Origin: JAAYFT01 sp041655755
GTDB taxonomy: Bacteria > Bacillota > Clostridia > Tissierellales > Tissierellaceae
Assembly (NCBI GenBank): GCA_041655755.1
Contig: JBBAEY010000042.1
Span: 1-19,322, forward strand
Reading direction: 5' to 3'
DNA: 19,322 nucleotides
This document shows, piece after piece, positions 7,598 through 14,031 of the stretch (the first letter of the stretch is position 1; each line of letters opens with the position of its first letter). The notes under the pieces are model-generated. The model saw nothing but the letters and a program-made list of their open reading frames with translations, had not been told where the DNA came from and searched no databases. The position numbers and the translations under genes were made by a program.

Positions 7598-9163
7598 TTG
7601 TTAAAATCAAAGGAAGCAGCAAAATCAGTAGCTATTATTATAATATTTTCTTTTGGAGGAAAGTTCTTAGGTTTTATTAGGGAAATATTAATAGGGGCCA
7701 AGTTTGGATCAGGCACTGAAACTGATACCTATTTTCTTGCTATGACGGCTATTTCTCTTTTTACTTCCCTAATCACAACCTCCATAAATACGACTATGAT
7801 ACCGGTGCTTGCTGAGGTCGAAAAGCTTGAAGGAAATGAAGGTAAAGGGACCCACACAAATAATCTTCTAAATATTATGATGAGCATAGCCATTGTAATT
7901 ACATTTATAGCGTGGTTAACATCCCCATTAATCATTAAAATACTTGCCCCTGGTTTTGTAAAGAATATTAACCAATATAATTTAGCCATACTGCTGATGA
8001 AGATTGGACTACCAGCCATAATATTGGCAGGTGCACAGGGAGTATTTAGAGGATACCTTCAATCTGAGCATATGTTTATGGAAACGGCTGCGATTTCCTT
8101 TCCGCACAATTTTACTTATATTATATTTCTGTTATTTTTATCCAATAAATTTGGCATTAAGGGACTCATGGTAACATCTGTGTTAGCAACAGTGTCTCAG
8201 ATATTTTTACAGCTAAGAGGACTTAAGAAAACTAATTATAGTTATAAATATATCTTAGACTTTAAAGATAAATACGTGGGCAAGATGCTATATCTCATAA
8301 CACCTATTTTATTAAGCATTGGTATTGATGACTTAAACAAGATAATTGATAAGTCAATGGCATCTAATTTAGTAAAAGGTTCTATCTCAGCCCTTAACTA
8401 TGCCAATAGGCTGGACGGACTAGTTAGAGGAGTTTTTATAGCCGCTATCGCCACTGTTATGTACCCTATGCTGTCTCAAGAGGCTAATAAGGGTACCTAT
8501 GATGGCTTTAAAAGAGCTATTGTCAAGGGAACTAACATTATTTTTTTAATAACCATCCCGGCCACTGTTGGCATGATGATATTAGCTAATCCTATTACAA
8601 AATTTGCCTTTCAAAGGGGAGCGTTTGATTCTATAGCTACTTTTATGACTGCTGGGGCTCTTATATTTACTGTTGTAGGCATGGTAGGATCATCTTTGAG
8701 GACATTATTAAACAATGTGTTTTATTCTCTACAAGATACTAGGACTCCCGTTGTTAATGGAACCATTGCAGTTGCAATTAATGTGGTATTTAATTTAATT
8801 CTAATAAAACCTATGGCGCATAATGGCCTTGCCCTTGCAACGTCTATATCTGCTACAGTAGCTTCCATACTATTATTATATGGATTAAGAAAAAAGATAG
8901 GTCCCTTTGGATTCTTTGATTCTGTTAAATGTGGATTTAAATCTTTAATAGCCTCACTAGTTATGGGGATATCAGTATATTTCTTACATAACTATTTAAG
9001 ACAAGTCCTAAGTGAGGGGAGATTGATGGAATTTATTGCCTTGATAGGAGTTGTTGGGGTAGGAGCAATTATATATTCTATTCTTATATATTTACTCAAG
9101 GTAGAAGAGGTAAATTGGGTAGTAGATATAGTAAAGGGAAAATTGAACAAGCAAGGAAAATAA
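7598..9163 (+). CDS. murJ: MurJ/MviN-family lipid flippase
   Basis: 521-aa integral membrane protein of the MOP superfamily (MurJ/MVF), expected to have 14 membrane helices. Seen motifs: the N-terminal FGGKFLGFIREILIGAKFGSGTETDTYFLA (first helices and the conserved Arg and Asp), the amphipathic SALNYANRLDGLVRGVF, TVMYPMLSQEA, and NNVFYSLQDTRTPV, all strong family marks. MurJ proteins flip lipid II; several Firmicutes carry extra copies in polysaccharide loci that may flip the repeat-unit carrier instead. Given the location after a Wzy-like gene, a Wzx-like role in this locus is plausible and a peptidoglycan role is not excluded. The start is TTG at 7598 with GGGGGA 7 bases upstream. Confidence 0.9.
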   Translation: MLKSKEAAKSVAIIIIFSFGGKFLGFIREILIGAKFGSGTETDTYFLAMTAISLFTSLITTSINTTMIPVLAEVEKLEGNEGKGTHTNNLLNIMMSIAIVITFIAWLTSPLIIKILAPGFVKNINQYNLAILLMKIGLPAIILAGAQGVFRGYLQSEHMFMETAAISFPHNFTYIIFLLFLSNKFGIKGLMVTSVLATVSQIFLQLRGLKKTNYSYKYILDFKDKYVGKMLYLITPILLSIGIDDLNKIIDKSMASNLVKGSISALNYANRLDGLVRGVFIAAIATVMYPMLSQEANKGTYDGFKRAIVKGTNIIFLITIPATVGMMILANPITKFAFQRGAFDSIATFMTAGALIFTVVGMVGSSLRTLLNNVFYSLQDTRTPVVNGTIAVAINVVFNLILIKPMAHNGLALATSISATVASILLLYGLRKKIGPFGFFDSVKCGFKSLIASLVMGISVYFLHNYLRQVLSEGRLMEFIALIGVVGVGAIIYSILIYLLKVEEVNWVVDIVKGKLNKQGK

Positions 9164-9185
9164 AAGGCTATTGATTGTAGGCTTA

Positions 9186-9210
9186 AATTACCATGTATCA
9201 TAGGGTAATT
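9186..9210 (+). terminator. Possible terminator after murJ
   Basis: AATTACC (9186-9192) and GGTAATT (9204-9210) form a 7-bp stem with an 11-base loop, followed by CTTTCTTATAAT. The stem is short and the T tract is broken, so it is only a candidate end for the polysaccharide operon. Confidence 0.35.
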
Positions 9211-9325
9211 CTTTCTTATAATATTGAAATAAGCTATCAATGTGATTTGTCTTTATTAAGCACCCAATATCTGAGATTACTTTTAAATTACAGGCATTGC
9301 AAGAGTATATAAAACAGCAGGCCTG

Positions 9326-9354
9326 TTGCCATTATTTTCTCCATATGATACTAT
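9326..9354 (+). promoter_or_regulatory. Predicted sigma-A promoter of the cohesin-dockerin gene
   Basis: TTGCCA (9326-9331), a 17-base spacer and TACTAT (9349-9354) give a reasonable -35/-10 pair about 40 bases before the ATG at 9396. An imperfect GC-rich palindrome (CAGCAGGCCTGTTG) overlaps its upstream edge at about 9315-9328. No other promoter this good was seen in the 232-base gap after murJ. Confidence 0.45.
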
Positions 9355-9395
9355 TTACTTATTGAAGTACAAAATAAATAGAAGGGGTGTTTTAG

Positions 9396-10049
9396 ATGAA
9401 AAGAATAGCTGCAATTCTCATTGCTCTATTGCTCTTGACATCTGTTGCTTACGCAAGCCAGCCATATTTCAAGCTGGAGATCGACACACCTGGGGAGATT
9501 TTCATTGACGAGATCTTAAAGTTAAACATCACCGTGACCGATCATGTTTACGGTGAGGACAATCCTACTTCTGCTATTGACTTTTCTGTGGCCTACAATC
9601 CCGAGCATTTTGAATTTATAAGTCTTACATCTAAAAATGGGGTACATGCTACTGTGGGGCAAACAGTAAGTGAAAGCGTGTATGCGGACAATAGGGTCCT
9701 AGTGGGTATGGTAGGCAGTGAAAATGCCATAGTAGGAAACACTGATATTCTTACGCTGAATTTTAGGCCAAAGATGATTACCTACAAGTCCCTATTCACA
9801 TTGCATAGTGCCAAGGCAGCTACAGCAACAGGGATAATGATTAATCCTGGTGTGGGATCAACCGAGATTACCATAGCAAATATCTATGACGTTAATAGGG
9901 ATGGAGTTATTGACATCTTGGATTTAGGGCTTGTTTCCCACAATGTGGGTAATGACCCAATTGAGTATTATTATGCTGATATCAATAGAGATGGCATCAT
10001 TGACATAAATGATATAAATATATTAATGCAGTATATGCTAAATAATTAA
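9396..10049 (+). CDS. Secreted cohesin-dockerin miniprotein
   Basis: 217-aa exported protein built of three parts. Residues 1-20 are a signal peptide with a hydrophobic core and an AYA cleavage site. Residues about 23-160 form a cohesin-like beta-sandwich: the order 'PGEIFIDEILKLNITV', then AIDFSVAYNPEHFEFISL, then ILTLNFRP is the cohesin pattern. Residues 165-215 form a type I-like dockerin made of two EF-hand-like repeats, DVNRDGVIDILD and DINRDGIIDIND, with Asp/Asn at calcium positions 1, 3, 5 and 12 (Asp165, Asn167, Asp169, Asp176; Asp195, Asn197, Asp199, Asp206). There is no catalytic or surface-anchor domain. RBS AGAAGGGG precedes ATG 9396. One molecule could bind another head to tail or bridge other partners. 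No cellulosomal gene is nearby. Confidence 0.85.
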   Translation: MKRIAAILIALLLLTSVAYASQPYFKLEIDTPGEIFIDEILKLNITVTDHVYGEDNPTSAIDFSVAYNPEHFEFISLTSKNGVHATVGQTVSESVYADNRVLVGMVGSENAIVGNTDILTLNFRPKMITYKSLFTLHSAKAATATGIMINPGVGSTEITIANIYDVNRDGVIDILDLGLVSHNVGNDPIEYYYADINRDGIIDINDINILMQYMLNN

Positions 10050-10118
10050 TAGAGTGATTTGTGACAAGGCTAGATTAAACTAACCATATTTTTATTTCCT
10101 GCTAGGATGGTGTAGGCA

Positions 10119-11018
10119 ATGGGTTTCCCTATTTATTACCTAAAATTAATAGAAGATATATTCGATGATTTACATACGACCTATTTTGGGGACAGGACCC
10201 ATTGTTTTTTGTGTGGTTCAAACAATATGGATTTCAGGGACAAGCTCAAGGAGAGGATTGAAGGCAAGGGTATCAAGGTAATATACGCTGAGAACCTATT
10301 TGAGGCTATTGTCCACAATAAATCAAAGGCTAACCACCTGGATTTGGAGCAGATGTTAGCTAGTAATGTTGAGTTAATAGTTATTATCTTAGAGAGTCCA
10401 GGGGCCATGGTGGAACTGGGCATGTTTTCAAACAATGCCAATGAGATAAAGAAACTGCTTGTCCTAATGGACGATAAATATAGGATGAAGGAAAGCTTTA
10501 TCAATTATGGACCTATTAAAAAGATTTCAGATTTAGATGATATAAAGAGGGTTTTCTATTATAAGGCAGATGGTGATGGGGTCAAGGAGCTAAAGGAGTA
10601 CCAGCAAAAGGCCTTGAGCAAGACTCTTGATGAATTCAAGGACCTCAGTCCAGTTTCTGAGGGAGATAGCGGTATCCTAGGTTTGATTTCCCTCTATTAT
10701 TTACTACAGATAATGATTTTTCTTTTCAATCCAATAGATTCCAGGGAATTGATTGACCTATTGATGCATCTAAATGAGAGGGATGGGATGGGTATCAGCA
10801 GGGAGGACATCACCGTCAATATTAATAGTGTCCTGTCCTGGTTACTCAAGGAGGGCTATTTAGAGAAGGATAAAGGTGATGAATATAAGCTTACCAAAGA
10901 AGGTATAAGGACCATTGGGAAGGAACTCTATTCTACCTTTGGGACTAGGACTATAGACAGTTATAGGGTTCAATTTTTAAATTACAGGTATAGGCATAGC
11001 TACAAAAAGGTTAATTAA
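10119..11018 (+). CDS. Retron effector, NDT-like plus winged helix (Ec86/St85 family)
   Basis: 299-aa effector of a type II-A retron. Residues 29-130 are a nucleoside deoxyribosyltransferase-like domain: FLCGSNN, VIYAENLFEAIV, LEQMLASNVELIVIILESPGAMVELGMFSNN and SFINYGPI line up along their length with the effector of retron Ec86 (Eco1) as I remember it. Glu99 in the VELG motif corresponds to the proposed catalytic Glu. Residues about 205-275 look like a winged helix-turn-helix (LLMHLNERDGMGISREDI, WLLKEGYLE, YKLTKEGI). In the known system the effector is held inactive by the RT-msDNA filament and on phage attack is freed and stops growth. Its stop overlaps the first base of the a1 arm of the retron RNA. 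The catalytic residues look intact. Confidence 0.93.
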   Translation: MGFPIYYLKLIEDIFDDLHTTYFGDRTHCFLCGSNNMDFRDKLKERIEGKGIKVIYAENLFEAIVHNKSKANHLDLEQMLASNVELIVIILESPGAMVELGMFSNNANEIKKLLVLMDDKYRMKESFINYGPIKKISDLDDIKRVFYYKADGDGVKELKEYQQKALSKTLDEFKDLSPVSEGDSGILGLISLYYLLQIMIFLFNPIDSRELIDLLMHLNERDGMGISREDITVNINSVLSWLLKEGYLEKDKGDEYKLTKEGIRTIGKELYSTFGTRTIDSYRVQFLNYRYRHSYKKVN

Positions 11019-11170
11019 GGCTGCTCCCTTAGCGTTAAAATTATTATTTGGTTGATGTTTCGTCAATTGAAAGTTACCTAGTAGGTTATTGAGTTGTTCG
11101 TAATCATTCGCACAGGTCTAGGGACCTATCCGAATGATTACTCACAGAAATGAAAGTAGGGGAGCAGCCT
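11018..11170 (+). ncRNA. Retron msr-msd non-coding RNA
   Basis: The a1/a2 arms AGGCTGCTCCC (11018-11028) and GGGAGCAGCCT (11160-11170) are perfect 11-bp complements, extended by three more pairs inward with one G-U. Directly after a1 is TTAGC, the Ec86-type priming site; the branching guanosine should be G11032. The msr hairpin 11052-11066 has a UUU loop (GATG-TTT-CGTC), followed by TTGAAAGTTAC, both features shared with Ec86. The msd hairpin has an 11-bp perfect outer stem (GTAATCATTCG 11100-11110 with CGAATGATTAC 11131-11141), a 3x3 internal loop and an inner stem AGGTC/GACCT (11114-11118, 11123-11127) with loop TAGG. The msDNA should begin near 11154-11156 and end near 11079-11085. The RNA sits between effector and RT, the order I recall for Ec86-type retrons. 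Confidence 0.93.
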
Positions 11171-11190
11171 ATTTTATTATAGGTGATAAT

Positions 11191-12150
11191 ATGACTGTTT
11201 ACAAAGACATGAGAAAAGAATTGTTAAAGGCTAACAATATGCCTATCATAGATAGTATCGATGAATTTGCAGAGGAGCTTCTCATTAGCCATGATCTATT
11301 GCGGAGGATTTCCATGTATTCCTATGCATACTACAAGGAGTTTTACATTCGAAAGAAAGGCAAGAATGCTGGCATTAGGCTTATAGTTGCTCCTAAATAT
11401 ACTCTAAAGGCTATACAGGCCTGGATTTTGAGGAATATTTTGGAGCAAATCCAGCTTCATGATTCTGCTATGGCCTATAGGAGAGGTGCCGGGTATGGGA
11501 TAAAAAGCAATGCCCTGGTCCACAGGGACTCTGAGTATATTATGAAGGTGGATTTTTCTGATTTTTTCTCTTCTATTAAAAGAAACAAGGTATTTTACTT
11601 GTTTAACGACCTTGGATATTCCATGGACATTTCAAATCTATTTGCAAATATTTGTACATACAGGGGCTATCTTCCACAGGGGGCAGTTACTTCGCCCTAT
11701 ATCTCCAACCTACTGCTTAGGGATTTTGATGAGGCTCTAACTCAATACTGCCTCAATAGGGAGATAAGCTATAGCAGGTATTCTGATGATATAGTCTTGT
11801 CCTGCAATCGGAGGAGTCCTTTGGAAGAGGCCGAGACATTTGTCAGGGGCTTATCCAGGGACTATAGTTTTACTAGGATAAATCCTAGCAAGTCTTTTAA
11901 GATTTATGGCAATGATAGTGCCAAGCTGGTAACGGGGCTTTTGATCAACAATGATGACCTTCGTGTCCCTAGGAAATATAGGAGGAGGCTTAGGTCTCAA
12001 ATTTTCTATGATATTGTAAAAGGTGAGGGTAGTTTGAGCCAGGAGACTAGGGGAAAGCTTGCCTATGTAAAGGATATGGATCCTAAATCCTATGGGATAC
12101 TTGAGGCCTATATTGAAAGCCTATACAGTTTGGCTAAGGAGGATATTTAG
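11191..12150 (+). CDS. Retron reverse transcriptase (type II-A, Ec86-like)
   Basis: 319-aa group II-like retron RT that makes branched RNA-DNA (msDNA) from the adjacent RNA. Seen: motif A MKVDFSDFF (catalytic Asp121), the retron-specific NAxxH box as NALVH (107-111), LPQGAVTSPYISN (161-173), the catalytic YSDD (197-200, Ser in place of the more common Ala), and the retron C-terminal KLVTGL (245-250) in the thumb region that reads the msr stem. The start is ATG 11191, with AGGTGA at 11181-11186. The frame is open back to ATG 11134, but that start lies inside the msd hairpin and a2 and would add 19 residues absent from relatives. The 319 aa match Ec86 RT (320 aa) closely. It is probably transcribed with the effector and RNA. 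Confidence 0.95.
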   Translation: MTVYKDMRKELLKANNMPIIDSIDEFAEELLISHDLLRRISMYSYAYYKEFYIRKKGKNAGIRLIVAPKYTLKAIQAWILRNILEQIQLHDSAMAYRRGAGYGIKSNALVHRDSEYIMKVDFSDFFSSIKRNKVFYLFNDLGYSMDISNLFANICTYRGYLPQGAVTSPYISNLLLRDFDEALTQYCLNREISYSRYSDDIVLSCNRRSPLEEAETFVRGLSRDYSFTRINPSKSFKIYGNDSAKLVTGLLINNDDLRVPRKYRRRLRSQIFYDIVKGEGSLSQETRGKLAYVKDMDPKSYGILEAYIESLYSLAKEDI

Positions 12151-12168
12151 GTCCTTAGTTTTAGTGGT

Positions 12169-12540
12169 TTGGTAGAAATACTACTGATATATTATTCTTC
12201 AGCCAATAAAGAGTTGACAGAAGAGGCCATAATCAATAAAATTAGGAAATTAGAAGGAAAGGGTGAGAAGATTATGACTATACTAGAGCTAAGAGAATTA
12301 AGGGGCATAGAGAAGGGAATGGAACAAGGCCTGGAGAAGGGCCTGGAGAAAGGTAAAATAGAAGGTAAAGTTGCTACTGTAATGAAAATATTAGCTAAAA
12401 AGTTTAAGACTCTGCCTTCTGATGTGGAAGCATTAATATCAGGTCTGGAAATGGATTCTCTAGATCTAATAATAGACAATATATTTGAATTGGAAAAACT
12501 AGAAGATTTACTAGGACTATTGAAAAAGAATGAGAAATAA
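12169..12540 (+). pseudogene. Truncated rpn copy, C-terminal third only
   Basis: A 5'-truncated copy of the rpn gene at 12756-13868. Homology starts abruptly at 12171 (matching 13451), 20 bases after the retron RT stop, and runs through the stop codon and the terminator hairpin. The nuclease domain (about the first 230 residues of the intact protein) is missing. The open frame could begin at TTG 12169, but there is no RBS there. A better start is the internal ATG at 12274, listed separately. There are only a few substitutions compared with the intact copy, so the duplication or exchange is recent. The piece may be a leftover of the event that placed the retron here. Confidence 0.8.
12274..12540 (+). 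CDS. RpnS-like C-terminal protein, free-standing (putative antitoxin)
   Basis: 88-aa frame starting at ATG 12274, preceded by AAGGAAAGGGTGAG (12255-12266... ending 7 bases or so before the ATG), a credible Shine-Dalgarno sequence. The protein begins MTILELRELRG, has four tetrapeptide units (GIEK, GMEQ, GLEK, GLEK) and a helical tail ending in ELEKLEDLLGLLKKNEK. In E. coli rpn genes a small product from an internal start (RpnS) covering the C-terminal part binds and inhibits the full nuclease (RpnL). This fragment contains exactly that part with its own RBS and terminator and no nuclease. It could act as a stand-alone inhibitor of the neighbouring Rpn protein, or be read through from the retron operon. 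This is inference from position and homology. Confidence 0.55.
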   Translation: MTILELRELRGIEKGMEQGLEKGLEKGKIEGKVATVMKILAKKFKTLPSDVEALISGLEMDSLDLIIDNIFELEKLEDLLGLLKKNEK

Positions 12541-12543
12541 TTG

Positions 12544-12572
12544 AAGGGACAAGGGTGGACACCTTGTCCCTT
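12544..12572 (+). terminator. Hairpin terminator after truncated rpn copy
   Basis: AAGGGACAAGG (12544-12554) and CCTTGTCCCTT (12562-12572) form a perfect 11-bp stem with a 7-base loop just after the stop codon. The T tract is only TTT, so termination may be partial. The same hairpin follows the intact gene. Confidence 0.7.
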
Positions 12573-12668
12573 TCGATGCTTACGATATTTATTTCTAACT
12601 TGCTTTTCTAATCTATATAATATATTTTTTCAATAATAGTAATTTTGAGTGGATGGGTTACACAAAAT

Positions 12669-12698
12669 AGGACAGGTTTTCTCCTAATATGATATAAT
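12669..12698 (+). promoter_or_regulatory. Predicted rpn promoter with extended -10
   Basis: TATAAT at 12693-12698 is preceded by TGA, giving an extended -10 (TGATATAAT). A weak -35, AGGACA (12669-12674), lies 18 bases upstream. The transcript would start near 12705, about 50 bases before the rpn ATG. No other promoter is clearer in the 215 bases between the two rpn copies. Confidence 0.6.
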
Positions 12699-12755
12699 TA
12701 GTTAAGAAACCAGCAAGGAAGATAACTAAAAAGGGTAACTAATATATAGTAAGGG

Positions 12756-13868
12756 GTGGTTAAGATGGGAAGGGAAAACAAGGATTCTAAGGACAAAGGT
12801 GACAAGAATAAATTAACACATCCGCATGATGCCACATTTAAGAAGACTTTTGGAGATATAGAGATAGCAAGAGATGTAATAGAAAAGAACCTACCAGAAG
12901 ACATACTAGAATATATCCAAATAGAGACCCTAAAAAAGCTAGATGGAAGTTTTATATCGGAACAACTGAAAGAAAGTTTTTCAGATATAATTTATGGGGT
13001 AAATATAAATGGAAGGGAAGCCTATATATCAATATTATTTGAGCACAAGTCCTATAAAGATAAGTTGACAATATTTCAAGTAACTAGGTATATAATAGAT
13101 ATATGGTCAAAGATAATAGAAGGTGGGAAAAAGGAATTACCCATAGTGGTTCCAATTGTCGTATATCACGGTAAAGAAAAGTGGAATTATAAAAATGATA
13201 TAAGTGAATTAATACCGGGATATGAAAATTTACCAGAGTATTTAAAAGAGAGGACACCAATATTAAAGCATGATATAATAAATATAAGGAGATACAGTGA
13301 AAAAGACATAGAAAGATACCAGCCACTGACTAGAATGATAATAAGGTCATTTAAATATATATTTGATGAAGAGGATAAACTAATAGAAAGTCTATTAGTA
13401 TCCGTAGACGAGGTAGCAGATACAATCCCCGATGAAAAGCTACATATAATGGTAGAAATACTACTGATATATTATTCTTCAGCCAATAAAGAGTTGACAG
13501 AAGAGGCCATAATCAATAAAATTAGGAAATTAGAAGGAAAGGGTGAGAAGATTATGACTATACTAGAGCTAAGAGAATTAAGGGGCCTAGAGAAGGGTCT
13601 GGAGAGGGGTCTGGAACAAGGCCTGGAACAAGGTCTGGAGAAGGGTATGGAGCAAGGCCTGGAGAAGGGCCTGGAGAAAGGTAAAATAGAAGGTAAGGTT
13701 GCTACTGTAATGAAAATATTAGCTAAAAAGTTTAGGACTCTGCCTTCTGATGTGGAAGCATTAATATCAGGTCTTGAAATGGATTCTCTAGATCTAATAA
13801 TAGACAATATATTTGAATTGGAAAAACTAGAGGATTTACTAGGACTATTGAAAGAGAATGAGAAATAA
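12756..13868 (+). CDS. Rpn family PD-(D/E)XK nuclease (Transposase_31 type)
   Basis: 370-aa protein of the recombination-promoting nuclease (Rpn) family, once called putative transposases. The N-terminal nuclease part (about 17-230) shows HPHDATFKKTFG (His21, Asp22), SFSDIIYGV with Asp74, and ILFEHKSY with Glu93 and Lys95, the D...ExK active site; these residues are intact. Residues about 277-308 are eight tetrapeptide repeats G[LM]E[KQR], followed by a helical tail. Rpn proteins cut DNA, are toxic when free, and E. coli members protect against phage. They are held by a short internal product, and an internal start is present here too (13554). RBS GGGGTGG stands before ATG 12756. Lying after a retron, it is most likely a second defence gene. 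Confidence 0.88.
   Translation: MVKMGRENKDSKDKGDKNKLTHPHDATFKKTFGDIEIARDVIEKNLPEDILEYIQIETLKKLDGSFISEQLKESFSDIIYGVNINGREAYISILFEHKSYKDKLTIFQVTRYIIDIWSKIIEGGKKELPIVVPIVVYHGKEKWNYKNDISELIPGYENLPEYLKERTPILKHDIINIRRYSEKDIERYQPLTRMIIRSFKYIFDEEDKLIESLLVSVDEVADTIPDEKLHIMVEILLIYYSSANKELTEEAIINKIRKLEGKGEKIMTILELRELRGLEKGLERGLEQGLEQGLEKGMEQGLEKGLEKGKIEGKVATVMKILAKKFRTLPSDVEALISGLEMDSLDLIIDNIFELEKLEDLLGLLKENEK
13554..13868 (+). CDS. Predicted intragenic RpnS product within rpn
   Basis: An in-frame ATG at 13554 (residue 267 of the full protein) follows AAGGAAAGGGTGAGAAGATT, with GGGTGAG about 6 bases before it, a better Shine-Dalgarno than expected by chance inside a gene. Translation would give 104 aa: MTILELRELRG, eight tetrapeptide repeats and the C-terminal helices. 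E. coli rpn genes make such an intragenic inhibitor. The same RBS and start are kept in the truncated copy. No separate promoter was identified, so it would be made from the same mRNA or from a weak internal promoter. Confidence 0.5.
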   Translation: MTILELRELRGLEKGLERGLEQGLEQGLEKGMEQGLEKGLEKGKIEGKVATVMKILAKKFRTLPSDVEALISGLEMDSLDLIIDNIFELEKLEDLLGLLKENEK

Positions 13869-13871
13869 TTG

Positions 13872-13900
13872 AAGGGACAAGGGTGGACACCTTGTCCCTT
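13872..13900 (+). terminator. Hairpin terminator after rpn
   Basis: Same 11-bp stem as the one at 12544-12572 (AAGGGACAAGG with CCTTGTCCCTT, 7-base loop), placed 3 bases after the rpn stop. It is followed by a short TTT and then TTTATTT further on. Confidence 0.7.
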
Positions 13901-14031
13901 TCGATGCTTACCATATTTATTTCTAACTTGCTTTTTCTATTCTGTATAATGTACCCTATAAGGTAGACAATTGGACTGATTGGACAAAATGTGTTAGCAT
14001 ATAGTCAGGAAAAGAAAGGAGATGTTAAATT

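Larger units (their letters stand above)
12171..12621 (+). repeat. Direct repeat, copy 1 (rpn 3' end plus terminator)
   Basis: Nearly identical to 13451-13950. It covers the rpn C-terminal coding part, the stop codon, the hairpin and about 50 bases of downstream DNA ending near TATAAT. The main difference is a deletion of 48 bases, equal to four 12-base units, within the Gly-Leu-Glu-Lys/Gln repeats. Confidence 0.9.
13451..13950 (+). repeat. Direct repeat, copy 2 (within and after rpn)
   Basis: Partner of 12171-12621, with the same order: rpn C-terminal coding part, stop, hairpin and trailing DNA. It carries eight 12-base units (13584-13679) where copy 1 has four (12304-12351). Identity outside the units is very high, including third codon positions, so the copies are young or kept alike by exchange. 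Confidence 0.9.

Noticed and set aside
9326..9508. 60-codon frame on the + strand ahead of the cohesin-dockerin gene
   Set aside because: It overlaps the cohesin-dockerin signal peptide in another frame, has no RBS and no recognisable content; its first bases coincide with a promoter.
11191..12150. Group II intron or diversity-generating retroelement RT
   Set aside because: There is no maturase or endonuclease domain and no template repeat. The NALVH and VTGL boxes and the paired a1/a2 arms upstream are retron marks.
13584..13679. Regular 12-base repeats resembling a small CRISPR-like or satellite array
   Set aside because: The units are contiguous with no spacers, are in frame and encode the Gly-x-Glu-x repeats of the Rpn protein.
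13472..13807. Open frame of 111 codons on the minus strand, also present at 12192-12479
   Set aside because: It is the antisense of the repetitive rpn C-terminus, with Pro-Phe-Ser-Arg repeats that only mirror the coding repeats, and it has no RBS.
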